From positions 1 through 53,836 of the forward strand of contig LRMT01000063.1 of the NCBI GenBank assembly GCA_001725945.1: a stretch of 53,836 nucleotides of DNA, given 5' to 3'. The notes below the pieces were generated by a model. The model was not told where the DNA came from and did not search any database. It saw only the letters and a program-made list of their open reading frames with translations. Shown here in pieces: positions 1 to 10,389 of this stretch (within the stretch, counting starts at the first letter, position 1; the number at the start of each line of letters is the position of its first letter). The position numbers and the translations under genes were made by a program. The stretch comes from Cupriavidus sp. UYMMa02A (GTDB lineage Bacteria > Pseudomonadota > Gammaproteobacteria > Burkholderiales > Burkholderiaceae).

Positions 1-97
1 GTCGGGCAATCTGCGCAAGCGTGTCACCTTTGCGCCACCGTTCCCACATCAGTGCCTTTTGAGTCTCGGTGTAGTAGATCCGCCGTCTTTGTTTCAT
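1..97 (-). CDS. IS30-family transposase, N-terminal part (runs off window)
   Basis: The first 32 residues are visible from an ATG at 95-97, beginning MKQRRRIYYTETQKALMWER, then WRKGDTLAQIAR. This is the N-terminal helix-turn-helix start typical of IS30-family transposases, which bind the element's terminal repeats and use a DDE domain to move it. The rest lies to the left of the window. A second copy of the same family, also on the minus strand, is cut by the right end of the window. Family assignment is firm; the state of the missing part is unknown. Confidence 0.85.
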   Translation of the reverse strand, partial: MKQRRRIYYTETQKALMWERWRKGDTLAQIAR

Positions 98-133
98 TTG
101 CAGCACCCCTCAGGCTCGCAAAGCCTTTAGTGT

Positions 134-158
134 GTTGCATCGACCGGTTGAATCCGCA
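134..158. repeat. IS30 terminal inverted repeat (left copy, inner end)
   Basis: Read on the minus strand, this 25-bp segment matches 53104-53128 except for one base. It lies upstream of the transposase start at 97, where IRL of an IS30 element should be. It therefore marks the inner edge of the left IS copy at about position 158. Confidence 0.75.
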
Positions 159-410
159 CGCCAACTCAGCCGTTCGGCCCGACGCTATCTGAATGACGAA
201 GAAGGGGTCGCGAAGAGCCTTCCGAAGGCGAAGGCATCGCCTTGATGGAATACTTTCGTGATCGTGAAATTACAGAGAGAGCCCCTCTTCTGACGACCAA
301 ACCAGTCTAGGAGGCAAAACAATTTGAGCCCTCTGGCTCAGTGGTTGCCGCCGGCACTCGACAACCCGCCAGCTTTGCGCGAGCGGTCCGATCTGCGGAA
401 GTTCTCCGAG
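159..410. other. No supported gene; possible 3' end of a disrupted plus-strand ORF
   Basis: Immediately inside the IS30 edge a plus-strand frame stays open (RQLSRSARRYLNDEEGVAKS...) and stops at TGA 243-245. It may be the tail of a gene cut by the insertion, but about 28 residues are too few to name it. I see nothing else in this stretch. Confidence 0.25.
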
Positions 411-662
411 TCAAGACTCCCGACAACGAACGCGTGGTAGCTCGTCAGCAGCCACTGCGTCCGCGCGCCTGTTCTGATTCTGCAGGTGGTGATGCATCGT
501 CTCGCAGCGGATCAACATCATTTCCGCGGGTTCCTCCACCGCACCGGCAAGGTCAGCGTCCGCGGTGACTTGCAGATAGACTTGACGCGAGACAACGGCG
601 ATGATGACAAGGATGGCGCCGATGGCAAGCATTCGGACGACGATGCGGAGGGTTGGCGCCAT
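411..662 (-). CDS. Small hypothetical membrane-anchored protein
   Basis: An 83-residue protein read from ATG 660-662. It has one strong hydrophobic segment near the N-terminus (about residues 11-25, MLAIGAILVIIAVVSR), then a polar tail (VTADADLAGAVEEPAEMM). This architecture fits a single-pass inner-membrane or periplasm-anchored protein. I do not recognise a family. The longer frame reaching 755 adds an arginine-rich stretch that looks non-coding, so I prefer the internal start. No operon partner is visible. It could be chance coding; the hydrophobic segment with a conventional start is the only support. Confidence 0.35.
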   Translation of the reverse strand: MAPTLRIVVRMLAIGAILVIIAVVSRQVYLQVTADADLAGAVEEPAEMMLIRCETMHHHLQNQNRRADAVAADELPRVRCRES

Positions 663-810
663 GGCGGCATTGCACTCGGATAAGCAAGAGGCGATAGTCT
701 GTGAGACTACACGAGGAGGTCGTGCGACGGTGTCACGCCTTGGCAGGATTGACACGATCCGTTTTTCGCGGCGGCGGCATTGCGCGTTCTCAACTGGCGG
801 TGCAGAAAAT

Positions 811-1050
811 ATGTCCCGAAAATTGATCGAAGCCTTAGCGAGCGGCCACTACTGGGCCGTGCCCCACGCGCCGTTCCCGCTGGACGCTGGTAATGGTCAC
901 GATGAGGTCTACCCCGGCGCCCATTGCGTCAGCGACGGCAAGTGGGTGACCTTCTACAGAACGGCGAGGAAGTCTGGGCATGCAACGCCGTGTATGGCGC
1001 CGCCCATTTCGATTTTCTGCCGACCCCATGGCTGCGAGTCGACGGCCGAC
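811..1050 (+). pseudogene. Hypothetical protein with an apparent frameshift
   Basis: From ATG 811 the frame reads MSRKLIEALASGHYWAVPHA and on to GKWVTFYR. A shift near 970 then moves the sensible protein into the next frame (NGEEVWACNAVYGAAHFDFL, then PTPWLRVDGRLS). The two halves join naturally as a compact roughly 80-residue protein rich in aromatic residues. I do not recognise the family. The shift could be real decay, or one of the many indels seen throughout this window. Confidence 0.35.
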
Positions 1051-1191
1051 TGAGTTGCCGGCGCCGTCGGCAGGCGCCCCGCACTGTGCCCTCACGCAAA
1101 CCTAATCGGCCGGCCACCAGCCGGATTTCATTGTCCGGGCCTTATGTCAAATCGATCGTCGCGCGCCGGACAACTCATGACCAGCCGTTGG

Positions 1192-1555
1192 TTTGCATAA
1201 AATTGTTCCCGAATTTTGCAAAATCTTGTTCCTGGCCCCCTGGGCCAGACCAAGGAGCGCCCCCGGGAAGGAGGCCCGGCGCGCGGCGGCCGCCTTGCAG
1301 CCTCCGCCGGCGTGCCCCGGCTTGGCACCATGATCGCACGATGGTGCACGCGGTGCTCCTAACGGCGGCCGTCCTCGGCTTCGCAAGCTGCAGCGGGCTG
1401 GGCAGCGACTGACCGATCCGACGGGAAAGGAACAAAATTACGCAAACGTCGGCCGAAGGAACAATTTTCTGCAAAATTCCTTGGCATAAAATTGTTCCCA
1501 GCGCCTCGGAAACGGCCGCCCCGTGGACGACCAGCAGGAACAAATTTATGCAAAC
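1192..1555. repeat. Six copies of an 18-bp motif in mixed orientation
   Basis: The motif TTTGCATAAAATTGTTCC or a near copy occurs six times: plus at 1192-1209 and 1214-1232, minus at 1427-1446 and 1457-1476, plus at 1480-1498, and minus at 1535-1555. The first two and next two copies form an inverted pair around a roughly 190-bp GC-rich core, like the ends of a small mobile unit; the last two frame a second, shorter unit. Repeated short sites at an element end resemble recombinase-binding ends of multi-recombinase (RIT-like) elements, but no recombinase gene is present. The last copy lies inside codons 5-11 of the following ORF. Confidence 0.65.
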
Positions 1556-2026
1556 CGACGGCGCCTGGCCGAGTTGTTCGCTAACTGCGCGGACCTCAAA
1601 GCGGTGGCAGACGGGCAGCAGGGCGACATTCCGTTGCACTTCATCGCCGCTGGCCTGATGTTCGCGTGTCTGGCCTACGTGGCCATTTACCGCGCCAAGG
1701 ATACGCTCAACTATTTACCGGTTACCGACGACAAGGAGGCACGGGACCGCACCAAGCGACGTTATACGCGGACTTATCGCTTCTTCGGAGGGCTGATGAT
1801 TGCCTTTCCTCTCATCGGGCTGCTGCTGAGTTGGGTGATGGGTCAGCGAGACGCCGTCGTGTTCTTCGTAGAGGCGGCCGGCATCTGGACCTTTGGGGCC
1901 TACTGGTTCGTCAAAAGCTGCGAGATGGCCCTGTCGGCCGGTGGCGAGAAGGAAGTCGCCAGGAAGATGACCGCCGACAAGGGGCTAGCCGACGCTAATG
2001 CGGCCCCGGGCGCGGCGGCCGTCTGA
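1523..2026 (+). CDS. Hypothetical membrane protein, N-terminus probably replaced
   Basis: A 167-residue ORF from GTG 1523, with three predicted membrane segments around residues 40-58 (HFIAAGLMFACLAYVAIYRA), 88-107 (GLMIAFPLIGLLLSW) and 112-130 (VVFFVEAAGIWTFGAYWFV), and a polar C-terminal tail ending APGAAAV. I do not recognise the family. Codons 5-11 coincide with the last copy of the 18-bp motif array, so the original start was probably upstream and was displaced when the array arrived. No neighbour suggests a function. Confidence 0.5.
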   Translation: MDDQQEQIYANRRRLAELFANCADLKAVADGQQGDIPLHFIAAGLMFACLAYVAIYRAKDTLNYLPVTDDKEARDRTKRRYTRTYRFFGGLMIAFPLIGLLLSWVMGQRDAVVFFVEAAGIWTFGAYWFVKSCEMALSAGGEKEVARKMTADKGLADANAAPGAAAV

Positions 2027-2124
2027 ATAAGTGATCTGTGGGTGTCCAACTGCCTTTGCCGGCAAACTTCGCGCTATCGGCAAACACGCAAAAGCAAAAA
2101 ATGCCGCCGAGGGCGGTGTTAAGC

Positions 2125-2277
2125 TTAGTTCTGTTTCGGACTCGGAGCGGGACTCTCCTTCGGCTCCGGCTGAAAGTCTTTGTCGGCCTTATCCAGATCC
2201 CTCTTGGCGTTATCGTGCGCCTCGCCAACATGCTGATCGGCGTATATAGTCGTCACTGACTTAACCTCGTCCTTCAT
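2125..2277 (-). CDS. Possible 50-residue acidic/lysine-rich small protein
   Basis: From ATG 2275-2277 the minus strand encodes MKDEVKSVTTIYADQHVGEA, then HDNAKRDLDKADKDF and a proline-rich tail PEPKESPAPSPKQN. Composition is clearly protein-like (charged, no rare-codon run). The frame remains open upstream of the ATG, so the protein could be longer. There is no good ribosome-binding site at this ATG. No family recognised. Confidence 0.3.
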   Translation of the reverse strand: MKDEVKSVTTIYADQHVGEAHDNAKRDLDKADKDFQPEPKESPAPSPKQN

Positions 2278-2430
2278 GTTTTGTGCGGTTGAACTGTCGG
2301 GGAGACTTTGGCTCCCCTGACGCTGGCCTCTCCGTTGTCCCCCTTGTGGAAGGACGTTCCATGACGGCCATAGAGCCCAGCGGCTCCGATGTGAGCAGAC
2401 TCACGAGCTCCAGTTGAGGGCTTTCTTGGC

Positions 2431-3228
2431 CTACTCGTAACGGTCTTCCTTCACGAAGCGCGATATTTCTCCGTCGTCATCCCAATCATAAAGCATGCGC
2501 TGTCCCATGTAGTCTCGCAACTCGTCGAGTGCGTCTTCCAAGTCCTCTTCGACTTGCCTATATTCGGCTTCCCCTGCACGTAGCGCACGCACCAAGGCAT
2601 TTGCTTCCGCCAACGCTCCCTTCCATGTGCTCCGCTTCTGCATGCAATCGATTAGTGAACGAGCATCTGGGGACCGTTCCATAGCTTCGAGCCGGATTCG
2701 GATCTCGTCGGTGCCGAGTCGGGGCGTCTAGATGCATTCTCACATGCACCAAGGCATCTTCGTCGGCCGCCGCAGCAATCACCGAAGCGCTATCTTCGGT
2801 GAAGCGATCCTTCTTGAGATCAAAATCGATCGAACAGCACCCTTCTTTGTTTGCTCGTACACATTGTCGATGGCAACTCGGTGCAGATACATCTCGGCGC
2901 TTGACAAGTCTACCAAGACGACAAAGACGGGCAGTCCATGATCGCGCCAGTAATCAACCTGACGTCTGCTTACATACCACACATCTTTTGCTGCCTGCGT
3001 GGTTGCCTTGATTTGGAAAGCCACATACTTACCAGTGCTGCTACGATCATCGGCTATGATTTCAACTTGAGGGTCAATGCCAATATCAATATCGAAGAGC
3101 CGGCACGGCCACTTGAGTTCCTTTGCTACTTTCTAAGCGAAGAAGAACTGTCCAGCGTCACCTATAGCTTTACCAGTTGAGTATTTCACACTCGCGCCTA
3201 AAGTTCCGGAATGTTGGAGGTTCAACAT
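2431..3228 (-). pseudogene. DUF4365 domain-containing protein, broken
   Basis: Reading from ATG 3226-3228, the protein begins MLNLQHSGT and continues to GKAIGDAGQFFFA, where codon 32 is TAG (3133-3135) in place of the expected tryptophan. The frame then resumes with KVAKELKWPCRLFDIDIGID and VAFQIKATTQAAKDVWYVSR, the DUF4365 core with its QIKA motif. Apparent frameshifts near 2800 and 2725 precede the acidic C-terminus (LEDALDELRDYMGQ... to 2431). DUF4365 proteins are found in defence islands and are thought to be nuclease-like. One stop plus two shifts suggest real decay, although indel errors are common in this window. It runs divergently from the STAND gene at 3409. Confidence 0.7.
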
Positions 3229-3327
3229 GTCGGCAGACGGATGCCGACATTGCAGGCCCTGCAACTGGTCCGGCATTTCCCCACGCCCGATGCACATCGG
3301 CACTTTTGGGCGAATGACGCTCTGGGA

Positions 3328-3355
3328 TTACAGCCCCCCTTGGCTCGCGTACAAT
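3328..3355 (+). promoter_or_regulatory. Candidate sigma-70 promoter for the STAND gene
   Basis: TTACAG (3328-3333) and TACAAT (3350-3355) are separated by 16 bp, and the -10 box ends 53 bp ahead of the ATG at 3409. This is a pattern match only. Confidence 0.35.
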
Positions 3356-3408
3356 CCATGTAGTCCAGAAATTAAGCGTTGTTTCGAAAAAAGTGCACAA
3401 TAACAATA

Positions 3409-6400
3409 ATGCCAAATATTGACACAGACATCGATACCGTCCGCGCATCTCGTGCAGGGCACACGTTCCACGAGAGATGGGCTGCTAGGCGGGCATTGCA
3501 GCTGGTATTTCCGAATGACGATCTATTTGCGATCGCCGTAGAGGGGATTTCATCTACCGAGACTACCAGTCCTGGAGTGCGGGCCGAAGAAGTGGCTGAC
3601 CTTGTCCTCTATTATGGCCGCGGAGACAATTTTCAGACCTGCGAGCGGCTCGAAACCGTTCAGTTCAAATACAAGCTTCGCGAAGAAACTGTCACAGCGG
3701 CCTATCTGAAAAAGACAATCGAGAAGTTCTCCGACACGATCCTTGGCTACGAAAAGGAGTTTTCGATAGCGACGTCGACAAGAAGGCGTCGTTCATCTTC
3801 GTCACGAACTCAGGATTCACGGAAAGTCTTTGGGACGCGATAAGGTCTCTCATCGACGGAACCACTCCTTCAGACCCCGGTGCAGCCACTCAAACCCGTA
3901 ACCTAAGGAGGTGGTGCGCCGAGCGCGGCCTATCTGACGCGAGCCGTCTCTTCTCGAGGATAGTTTTTCGAGCCGGAGAGAAGAGCCTTGCGGGTCAAAG
4001 CAACGCGCTCAGGCGAACACTCACCGACTGGTCGGCCGGCGCCGATTCGGAGGCCAGGCTCCGGCTTCACGGGCTCCAGGACCTCGTCCTGAAGAAGGCC
4101 GGTCCAAGCGGTCAGGGCAAGAACCTGATCCGCCGCGAAGATGTCTTAGATGCACTCGATTGCGAGCCAGAGGATCTTTTTCCGGCCGAGACCCGCTTCA
4201 TCGACGTGGGCGCCGTCGTTGAGCGAGCTGAACTTTCGACGGTCGCGGATCTGGTCAAGGCCTCAGAGCTGCCCCTATTCGTCCACGCCGAGGGCGGAGT
4301 CGGCAAAACCGTGTTTGTCCAAAGCCTCGCTTCGAGGATGGCGAACGAATATGAGGTCGTCGTTTTCGACTGCTTCGGCGGTGGTTCGTATCGCTCGGAC
4401 AATCACTCTCGACACCTCCCCAGAATCGGGCTGGTGCAGATCGTCAACGAACTGGCTTCACGGACATTATGTGATCCGATACTGCCAGGTGGCGATGACA
4501 GTCGCAAAATCATAAAGGCGGCGCGCAAACGGCTTGCACAAGCAGCGACAGCGATCCAAACTCAATCGAAAAAACTCGGCTTGCTTATCATTGTCGATGC
4601 TGCGGATAACGCACAGCTCGAAGCCGACTACCGCCACGAAGACGCATTTCCGAAGCTCCTTCTCTCAACCATCGACGAAGACTCGATCGACGGCGTGAAG
4701 TTGCTGCTTACGGCGCGCACGCACCGCAAGGACAAGGTCATTGCCCGCAGCACTGTGAAAGAGGTCGAGCTAGGACCATTCACCGACTCGGAGGCCCGCA
4801 AGTTTCTGAATGATCGCAAGCCAACTGCTTCCGGCGTCGAGATAGCCACCGCTTTGGCGCGATCCGGCCGGAACGCTCGTGTCCTCGATTACCTCGTTCA
4901 GACCTGGGACACGAATGTCCTCGGCAAATCATTGACCACCCCTATTACGGTCACAGAAATCATTGCCCAACGTTGCACCAAGATCGTCTCCGATCTGCAT
5001 GTTGCTGGATGGGCAGATTCAGAGGTATCCGAATTCTTCGTCGCGCTGTCGCTCCTTCCCCCGCCGATTCCGCTCAAGGAACTGGCGAATGCGCTTGGCT
5101 GGTCTCTGACTCAAGTGAATACCGCAGCATCGGATTTGGCTCCAATGCTCGAAACCAGCTCCCACGGTGCAATCTTCCGAGACGAACCTACGGAAACATA
5201 TGTTCGAGAGACATTTTCCGAGCGGCAGGAGGCTCAAAAAGCTATTGCCGACCGCCTTATGTCTTCGCAGGGGACATCGGCATATGCCGCGGAAGCGCTA
5301 CCACACTTTCTGGTCGTCATCAAAGATAGCGACCGAGCATTCGCACTCGCCGATTCAACCAAATTCCCAACAACGGTGCAGTCGGACTTCGGCCGCCGTC
5401 GGCTAACGCTTGCACGGCTTCGCGCGGCCTTTCGATTGGCGGTAGCAGAAGATGACTTCGACCGAGTGCTTGGACTCAGCATGCGGCTGGCCCAAGCCGC
5501 AACGGCCAATATGCGAGGCGACGAGTTCATTCGCAGCTCGCCTGCTCTTGCGATTGTACTTGGTGACGCTGACTCCTATCGCCGCCTTTTCTCGGACCGC
5601 TCGGGATGGCGGGGTGCCAGAAGTGCACGGCTAACGGTCGCGCACCGCTTTGCAAATGATACCGAAGAAGCGCAAATCCAGTGCGAGAGCACAGTACGGT
5701 GGATCAATTGGCATATCGCGCAGACGCGAGACGAGGCACATCGTGGCCACGCCGTTCCAGGGGTCGAGGACTACGCGGCGGTGCTATTTCAGCATGCCGC
5801 CGAAGGCGCGTTTGGCACTGTTGATCGCAACCTCGCTCGCTGGAATTATCGCTTCTCGCTGTCCGCGAGCAAAGAATTCCTGCAACTGCTAGAGCTGTTT
5901 GACCGGATAAGCGGCTCGACGGTACTTGCGGATTTTGTGTCCTTTGCCGCAAGCGACCAATGCACGTCGCATGCGCTCAAGCTGCGGCTCCTCTCGCGCC
6001 CCCGCTATCTCAGTCGGCAGCAGGTGAAGGCGCTCGCGAAGACGGCTGGAATACGCGCGTCTGCCGACGACGATGATGATGACGAAGAGGAAAATGAGGG
6101 ATTCTCAATTGAGCCCGAGCAAAGGGACAGTGTCGACATTGAGCAGGCAGCGTTGACAACGCTCTTCTGCGGCTCGCGAGCCGCAGCCGCGACAATCATC
6201 CGTCATGCGCCCCTTACCCGCCCATCGGCCTACACCTACGGCGAGCGTTACGGAAACTCGAGAGCTTGGCCCCCAATCCTCCGCGCCTGTATTCGCGCCT
6301 GGTCCGCTGGAAGGCCCGTTGCCTATCATGACCTGCTCCCGACCGAAGTGAAAGTTACCAGACAGGCAAAGGCTATCTCGACCAAGACGGAGGCGGTGGC

Positions 6401-9400
6401 GTTTCTGAAGGAACTGTATGAACCCGCGCGCGCCAGCCCCGGCAAGAAGAGCGCCAAGAACCAAGTCAGGGCGAGGTTTAGCGATCGGGAGCGCGAGGAT
6501 ATCAGCGAAGGAATTGAGCGTGTACTTGAGTTGACGCGGCCGATTGGGGAAGCCGCCCTTTCGGGCAAAGGACTCACGGGTGACCGCGTCAGCGCCTTCC
6601 TAGATGGATGGGTCAAGCACGTGAAAGGCGTGCACTGTAAGGCCGAAAGTGCAGCTGATTTGCTTGTCCGTACCGTTGGGTTCGGCTGTGTCGGCATCCT
6701 GCTAGATCATGCACCCGCGATATCGGCCGACCAAGCCAAAACATTGATCGGTCTGATATCCGCCGAACGGTTCCTGGTCCAGCAGAAGATCGACGTTTTG
6801 GGTCAGCTTGCTCAGCGGCCGCCCCTGCATGAGCTTGCAGGTGAATTCGCGCAGCATGTTGCAGATCAAATCCGCCAGGACGACAACATTGGACAACGCG
6901 GCGATTCCTATGTGGAACTCGCGGCTTCACTTGTGCCCATGAGCGTCGATGAGGCCCGTGAATACTACCAACAAGGTCTGGCTCAGTTAGACCAGATGGG
7001 CGGGGAGAGTTACGACCAAATCTACTCCCTGCTTCGTTTTGCGAGCTCCCAGCAAGGCGGGCTCCTAAAGCCCGCACTGGCCCAGCGGCTAATGAACCTC
7101 TGCCAGACCATTATGCGGAACGAGCCAAGTAAGTTCGGATGGACGTTGTTCGGGCGTGCCGCAGCCAAGTCCATAGGCTTTCCGGCGATAGCAAGCTTGT
7201 CCGTTGGCACGACCAGGACGTGGCGGACCTGTCTTACGGATTGCCGCAGCTCGCATGCTTTCTCGCCAAGAACGGAAATCTCGATCCACGCCGTGCTGCC
7301 TTTGTCCTTACGATCTGTGAAGATCACGGCTGGTGGGACTGGCGTTCCGGAGATGGGGTTGCCGATCTCCTGAGAATGTCCGGGCCCGCGGATCAGAGGC
7401 GGATCTTCCTTGCGGTCGTCGCAAAACTGCGCGCTGAGCATCCGTTTGGTGCCTGGCCTTCGCTTTGGGAAAGCCTCCTGGAGACTGGCAATCAGTACTC
7501 AAACGCAATCACCATTGAAGAGCGAGAGGCGATCGAAAGGCTCAGGGCGGACGCCGAGCGCAAGCGGGATGAGTCTAATAGTCACAATAGCTCGTCGCCG
7601 GACTTCCTGACCGTTCAAACCCCAAAGCCAAGTAAGCAGGAGGTTGATAGCCTCATCGCGACGTTGGTCTCGGGCTGCGATCCGTCTTCTGCGAGTTCAA
7701 TTGACAAGGCTCTAAAGAACATCCAGGCGGACGACAAACTTGACTACGCTTGCCGGCAGCGCTTTATCGTTGGTTTGCGTGCCGCGTGCCCGTATCCTAA
7801 GCGTTTGGCATTCTTGTTGGCGGTCTGCGACGCGGTCGAGCTGAACCTTACTCAGTCGCTGGACATACTCGCCGAGTGTTTCGCCGCTTGGAGTGGCTCA
7901 TCCACACACATTGTTTCCAATGCAAAAGCACTGGTTGAACGACTGTTCGAGTGCAAAAGCGCCGAGCTGTTTGAAGGTCAGTTCACTGATATCGCGCGCG
8001 GCATTCGCCAGCTGTCGGGCGTCAGCGGTGACAAGCGCTTTGTGTTGCAACTCGTCCTGCGCAAGGTGCCGCGGCTGAGGTCGAACTCGACGGTGATGAA
8101 TGGCTGCAGTTGGCCACCGCGCTATGTGATGTAGCATCGGGCCAGGCCGGTCTCGACGCCTTGGAGTTACTGCTCTCCGGGCCGGCGTCTCGTATCGCTG
8201 ACGAGATCGGAGAGGGGCCATTCCGCCCTGAGCAAGCAATTAATCAGACGGAGGTGGCGTTCATCGCGACGTCATTTGGCACCTCCTCGGTGACGACGAT
8301 GGCTATATCCGCTGGACCGTTGCGAGAGGGCTGAACACACTTGTCGAGTTGGGGCTCAACGACGACATTGGTCTAGTGCTGGAGCGCTTTGACCAAAGAG
8401 AAGTCGCAGCCCTGGAATCGACGGACAGGAAGCTTTCGTTCCAAAACTCCCAGCAGTGGTTGCTGATGGGTCTGGCGCGGGCCGCTTTGCGCCACGGACA
8501 AACCATGGGGGCCCTTCGGCCCAAGCTGCTGGCTCTTGCTAATCGAAGCGACCTGCACGTTATACACAAACTCCACATTGCCAGATGTCTGAGGCACATC
8601 ACTAGCGGAAACGAGGGCAATGCGGAGTTGGAGGCGTTGCTCGAGGAGATCAACCAACCACCACGCGGCGTTGTCACCAGCGACACCTACCCGCCTGCTG
8701 CAAAATCGGCAACGGGATTTCGCTTCGATTATGAGTTTACAAAAAGCGAGATCAGCACCCTGGCTCATCTGTTCAATGTCCCACTGGCAATGGTCGAAGA
8801 CACGATTGCGGCTGAGATTACGCGCCGATGGCCGAAGGCCACCTCCCTAGATTTTTCGCCGGCCGCGAGCGTTACGGATGGGACCGGGGCGATCGGTACG
8901 AGTTCTACCGAGAACACATTCAAAGACACGCATTGCTTAACGCTGCCACCAGCCTTTCAAAGACGCTGCCGGTGGTCATTCGCAGCTATGAAACCGATGG
9001 CGGCTCACCTTGGCTGGAGTGGCGTGATCGATTCGATGTCACATTCGATGACGGCTCATGGCTGTCGGACCGGAAGGATCCTGTTCCTCAGCAGGCGAAA
9101 GAAGATCTGCTAGGTGAAAGGGACGGCCAGCGTGAAACGCTGCAGAATCAAGAAACTGTGCTGCGGAAATTGGGCCTCGTGGGCACAGCCGTCGACGCGC
9201 TGCTTCCCCTATATGGGCGCTGGTCTTCGACTGACGGCGTGACTGTCAGCATCACGTCGGCGCTGACAGAGCGAGCGGGCGCCATAGGTCGATGCATTGC
9301 ATTGGCCAAGCAACCCAGCCATGACTTTTGGCTGCCGGAGTTTTGGGATCAAGGGTATTACGACCACCGCTATCGTAAGGAGAGCCCTTTCGCTCCGTTG

Positions 9401-9847
9401 ATTTGGGCGCCCGAGACGCACAGCCTCGGTATAGACGTGGGCGACGAAATCGCTGCTGAGGGACCGGGCGGGAGACCGCGTCTTGGAAGAGACCTCACGA
9501 AGAGTCTGGAGTTAATGAATGAGCCAAACAGCGGTGATTGGCGTACGGCCGATGGAAGTCTCGCTCTGAGAAGTCAGGTCTGGGGCAACTGGAAACCAGA
9601 TGCCGATAACAGGGGGAATCGCCGCCATGAGGATGGTGAGATTTTATGGGCTTCGCCCGATTGGCTTGCTGCAACATTGCCCCCCCTTAACCGACGACTT
9701 GTTTTCATGGTGAAGCTTTGGAAATACCGATCGTCGCGTGACTACGACCCTTCGAGCGGGGTTAAATCCGTCCTTGTTGCACTAAGAGACGATGACGGAA
9801 CGCTGAGGCTTTGGCATGCAAAGAAGGCTTCGAGGCAAGACTATTGA
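3409..9847 (+). CDS. Giant Avs-like nuclease-STAND NTPase-repeat protein, five apparent frameshifts
   Basis: The reconstructed protein is about 2,146 residues. Residues 1-125 look like a PD-(D/E)XK nuclease of the DUF4297/Mrr type (RAGHTFHERWAARRAL, then EEVADLVLYYG and VQFKYKL, with the D and QxK pair). A STAND NTPase follows, with P-loop HAEGGVGKTVF near residue 295 and Walker B LLIIVDAAD near 390. About 1,700 residues of helical-repeat-like sequence complete it, with a DDDDDDEEE stretch around 6067-6100. This layout matches antiviral STAND (Avs/AVAST) sensors that recognise phage proteins through C-terminal repeats and cut DNA. Frames change at about 3762, 7190, 8070, 8283 and 8854. Two of these are at T runs (3760-3763, 8852-8856), so sequencing error is likely, and the sense of the protein is kept on both sides of each break. 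The start at 3409 is the first ATG after the candidate promoter. I cannot assign an Avs type. Confidence 0.75.
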
Positions 9848-9996
9848 AGTATTGAAGCACTCGGATTGGTCAGCAGTGGCACCAGCTGATCGCGTGATAC
9901 CTTCGGCTTGACCAGCATGGCCTTGCCGGCCTCGTCGACGCCATGAATGGCGAACACATTCTTGGCTGGATCAATTCCAACGGTAACGATAGCCAT
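9841..9996 (-). pseudogene. IS110-family transposase, N-terminal remnant
   Basis: From ATG 9994-9996 the minus strand reads MAIVTVGIDPAKNVFAIHGV, then DEAGKAMLVKPKVSRDQLVPLL. This is the RuvC-like N-terminus of IS110 transposases, including the first catalytic aspartate (GID). Homology stops near 9867 and the frame closes at 9841, so only about 42 of the usual 300-400 residues remain. It overlaps the 3' end of the STAND gene, which suggests that a deletion joined the two. Confidence 0.8.
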
Positions 9997-10130
9997 GGAC
10001 TTCCCCTTCGTTGGTTGTGATGCAGCTTCGACACGCCATCATGCACGTCGGTGCCAACTGGCGGCTTCCGCCGCAACCTCGGGACGGGGAAGTCCATTCC
10101 ATTCGATGACCCCTCATTGCGAACGAAAAT
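9997..10130 (-). other. IS110 non-coding left end; possible bridge-RNA remnant
   Basis: The stretch upstream of the IS110 start carries a 12-bp inverted repeat (ATGGACTTCCCC at 9995-10006, GGGGAAGTCCAT at 10086-10097). It also carries a compact hairpin with GGCGG (10060-10064) and CCGCC (10068-10072) around a 3-nt loop. IS110-group elements encode a structured bridge RNA in this non-coding end. With the transposase truncated, this would be a relic. The RNA assignment is inference. Confidence 0.35.
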
Positions 10131-10353
10131 GGCGGAGACCCAGACACGGACCCAGCCATGACTGATTGCGCAGCGACCACCGCAACCACCACCGCGGCAA
10201 CCTGGTGCGGGGCGCCCGGGGTGCCGGTTCTATGCTATCAGGGGGCGTTTTTGTCTCAGAGGCCGGCATCGACGTCTTGCCCTGCACTGACAATTCCGCT
10301 TTCCCGTTCGCCCAAACATCTCTGATCAGGAGGCACAGATGCTGATTACAAAG
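10131..10353. other. No gene seen
   Basis: Between the IS110 remnant and the terminator I see only short frames in poor context. No RNA gene or repeat is recognised. Confidence 0.5.
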
Positions 10354-10372
10354 GGGCCTCCATTGGAGGCCC
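10354..10372 (-). terminator. Rho-independent terminator of the lipoprotein gene
   Basis: GGGCCTCC (10354-10361), loop ATT and GGAGGCCC (10365-10372) form a perfect 8-bp stem 18 bp past the stop at 10390. On the minus strand it is followed by a short CTTT run. Confidence 0.7.
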
Positions 10373-10389
10373 TTGCTCAGCCACTTTCC

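Noticed and set aside
1192..1555. CRISPR array
   Set aside because: The six copies are in mixed orientation with irregular spacing and no cas genes.
3760..8856. Programmed frameshifting in the STAND gene
   Set aside because: There are five shifts in one gene and about 25 elsewhere in the window, most without slippery sites. Error or decay is simpler.
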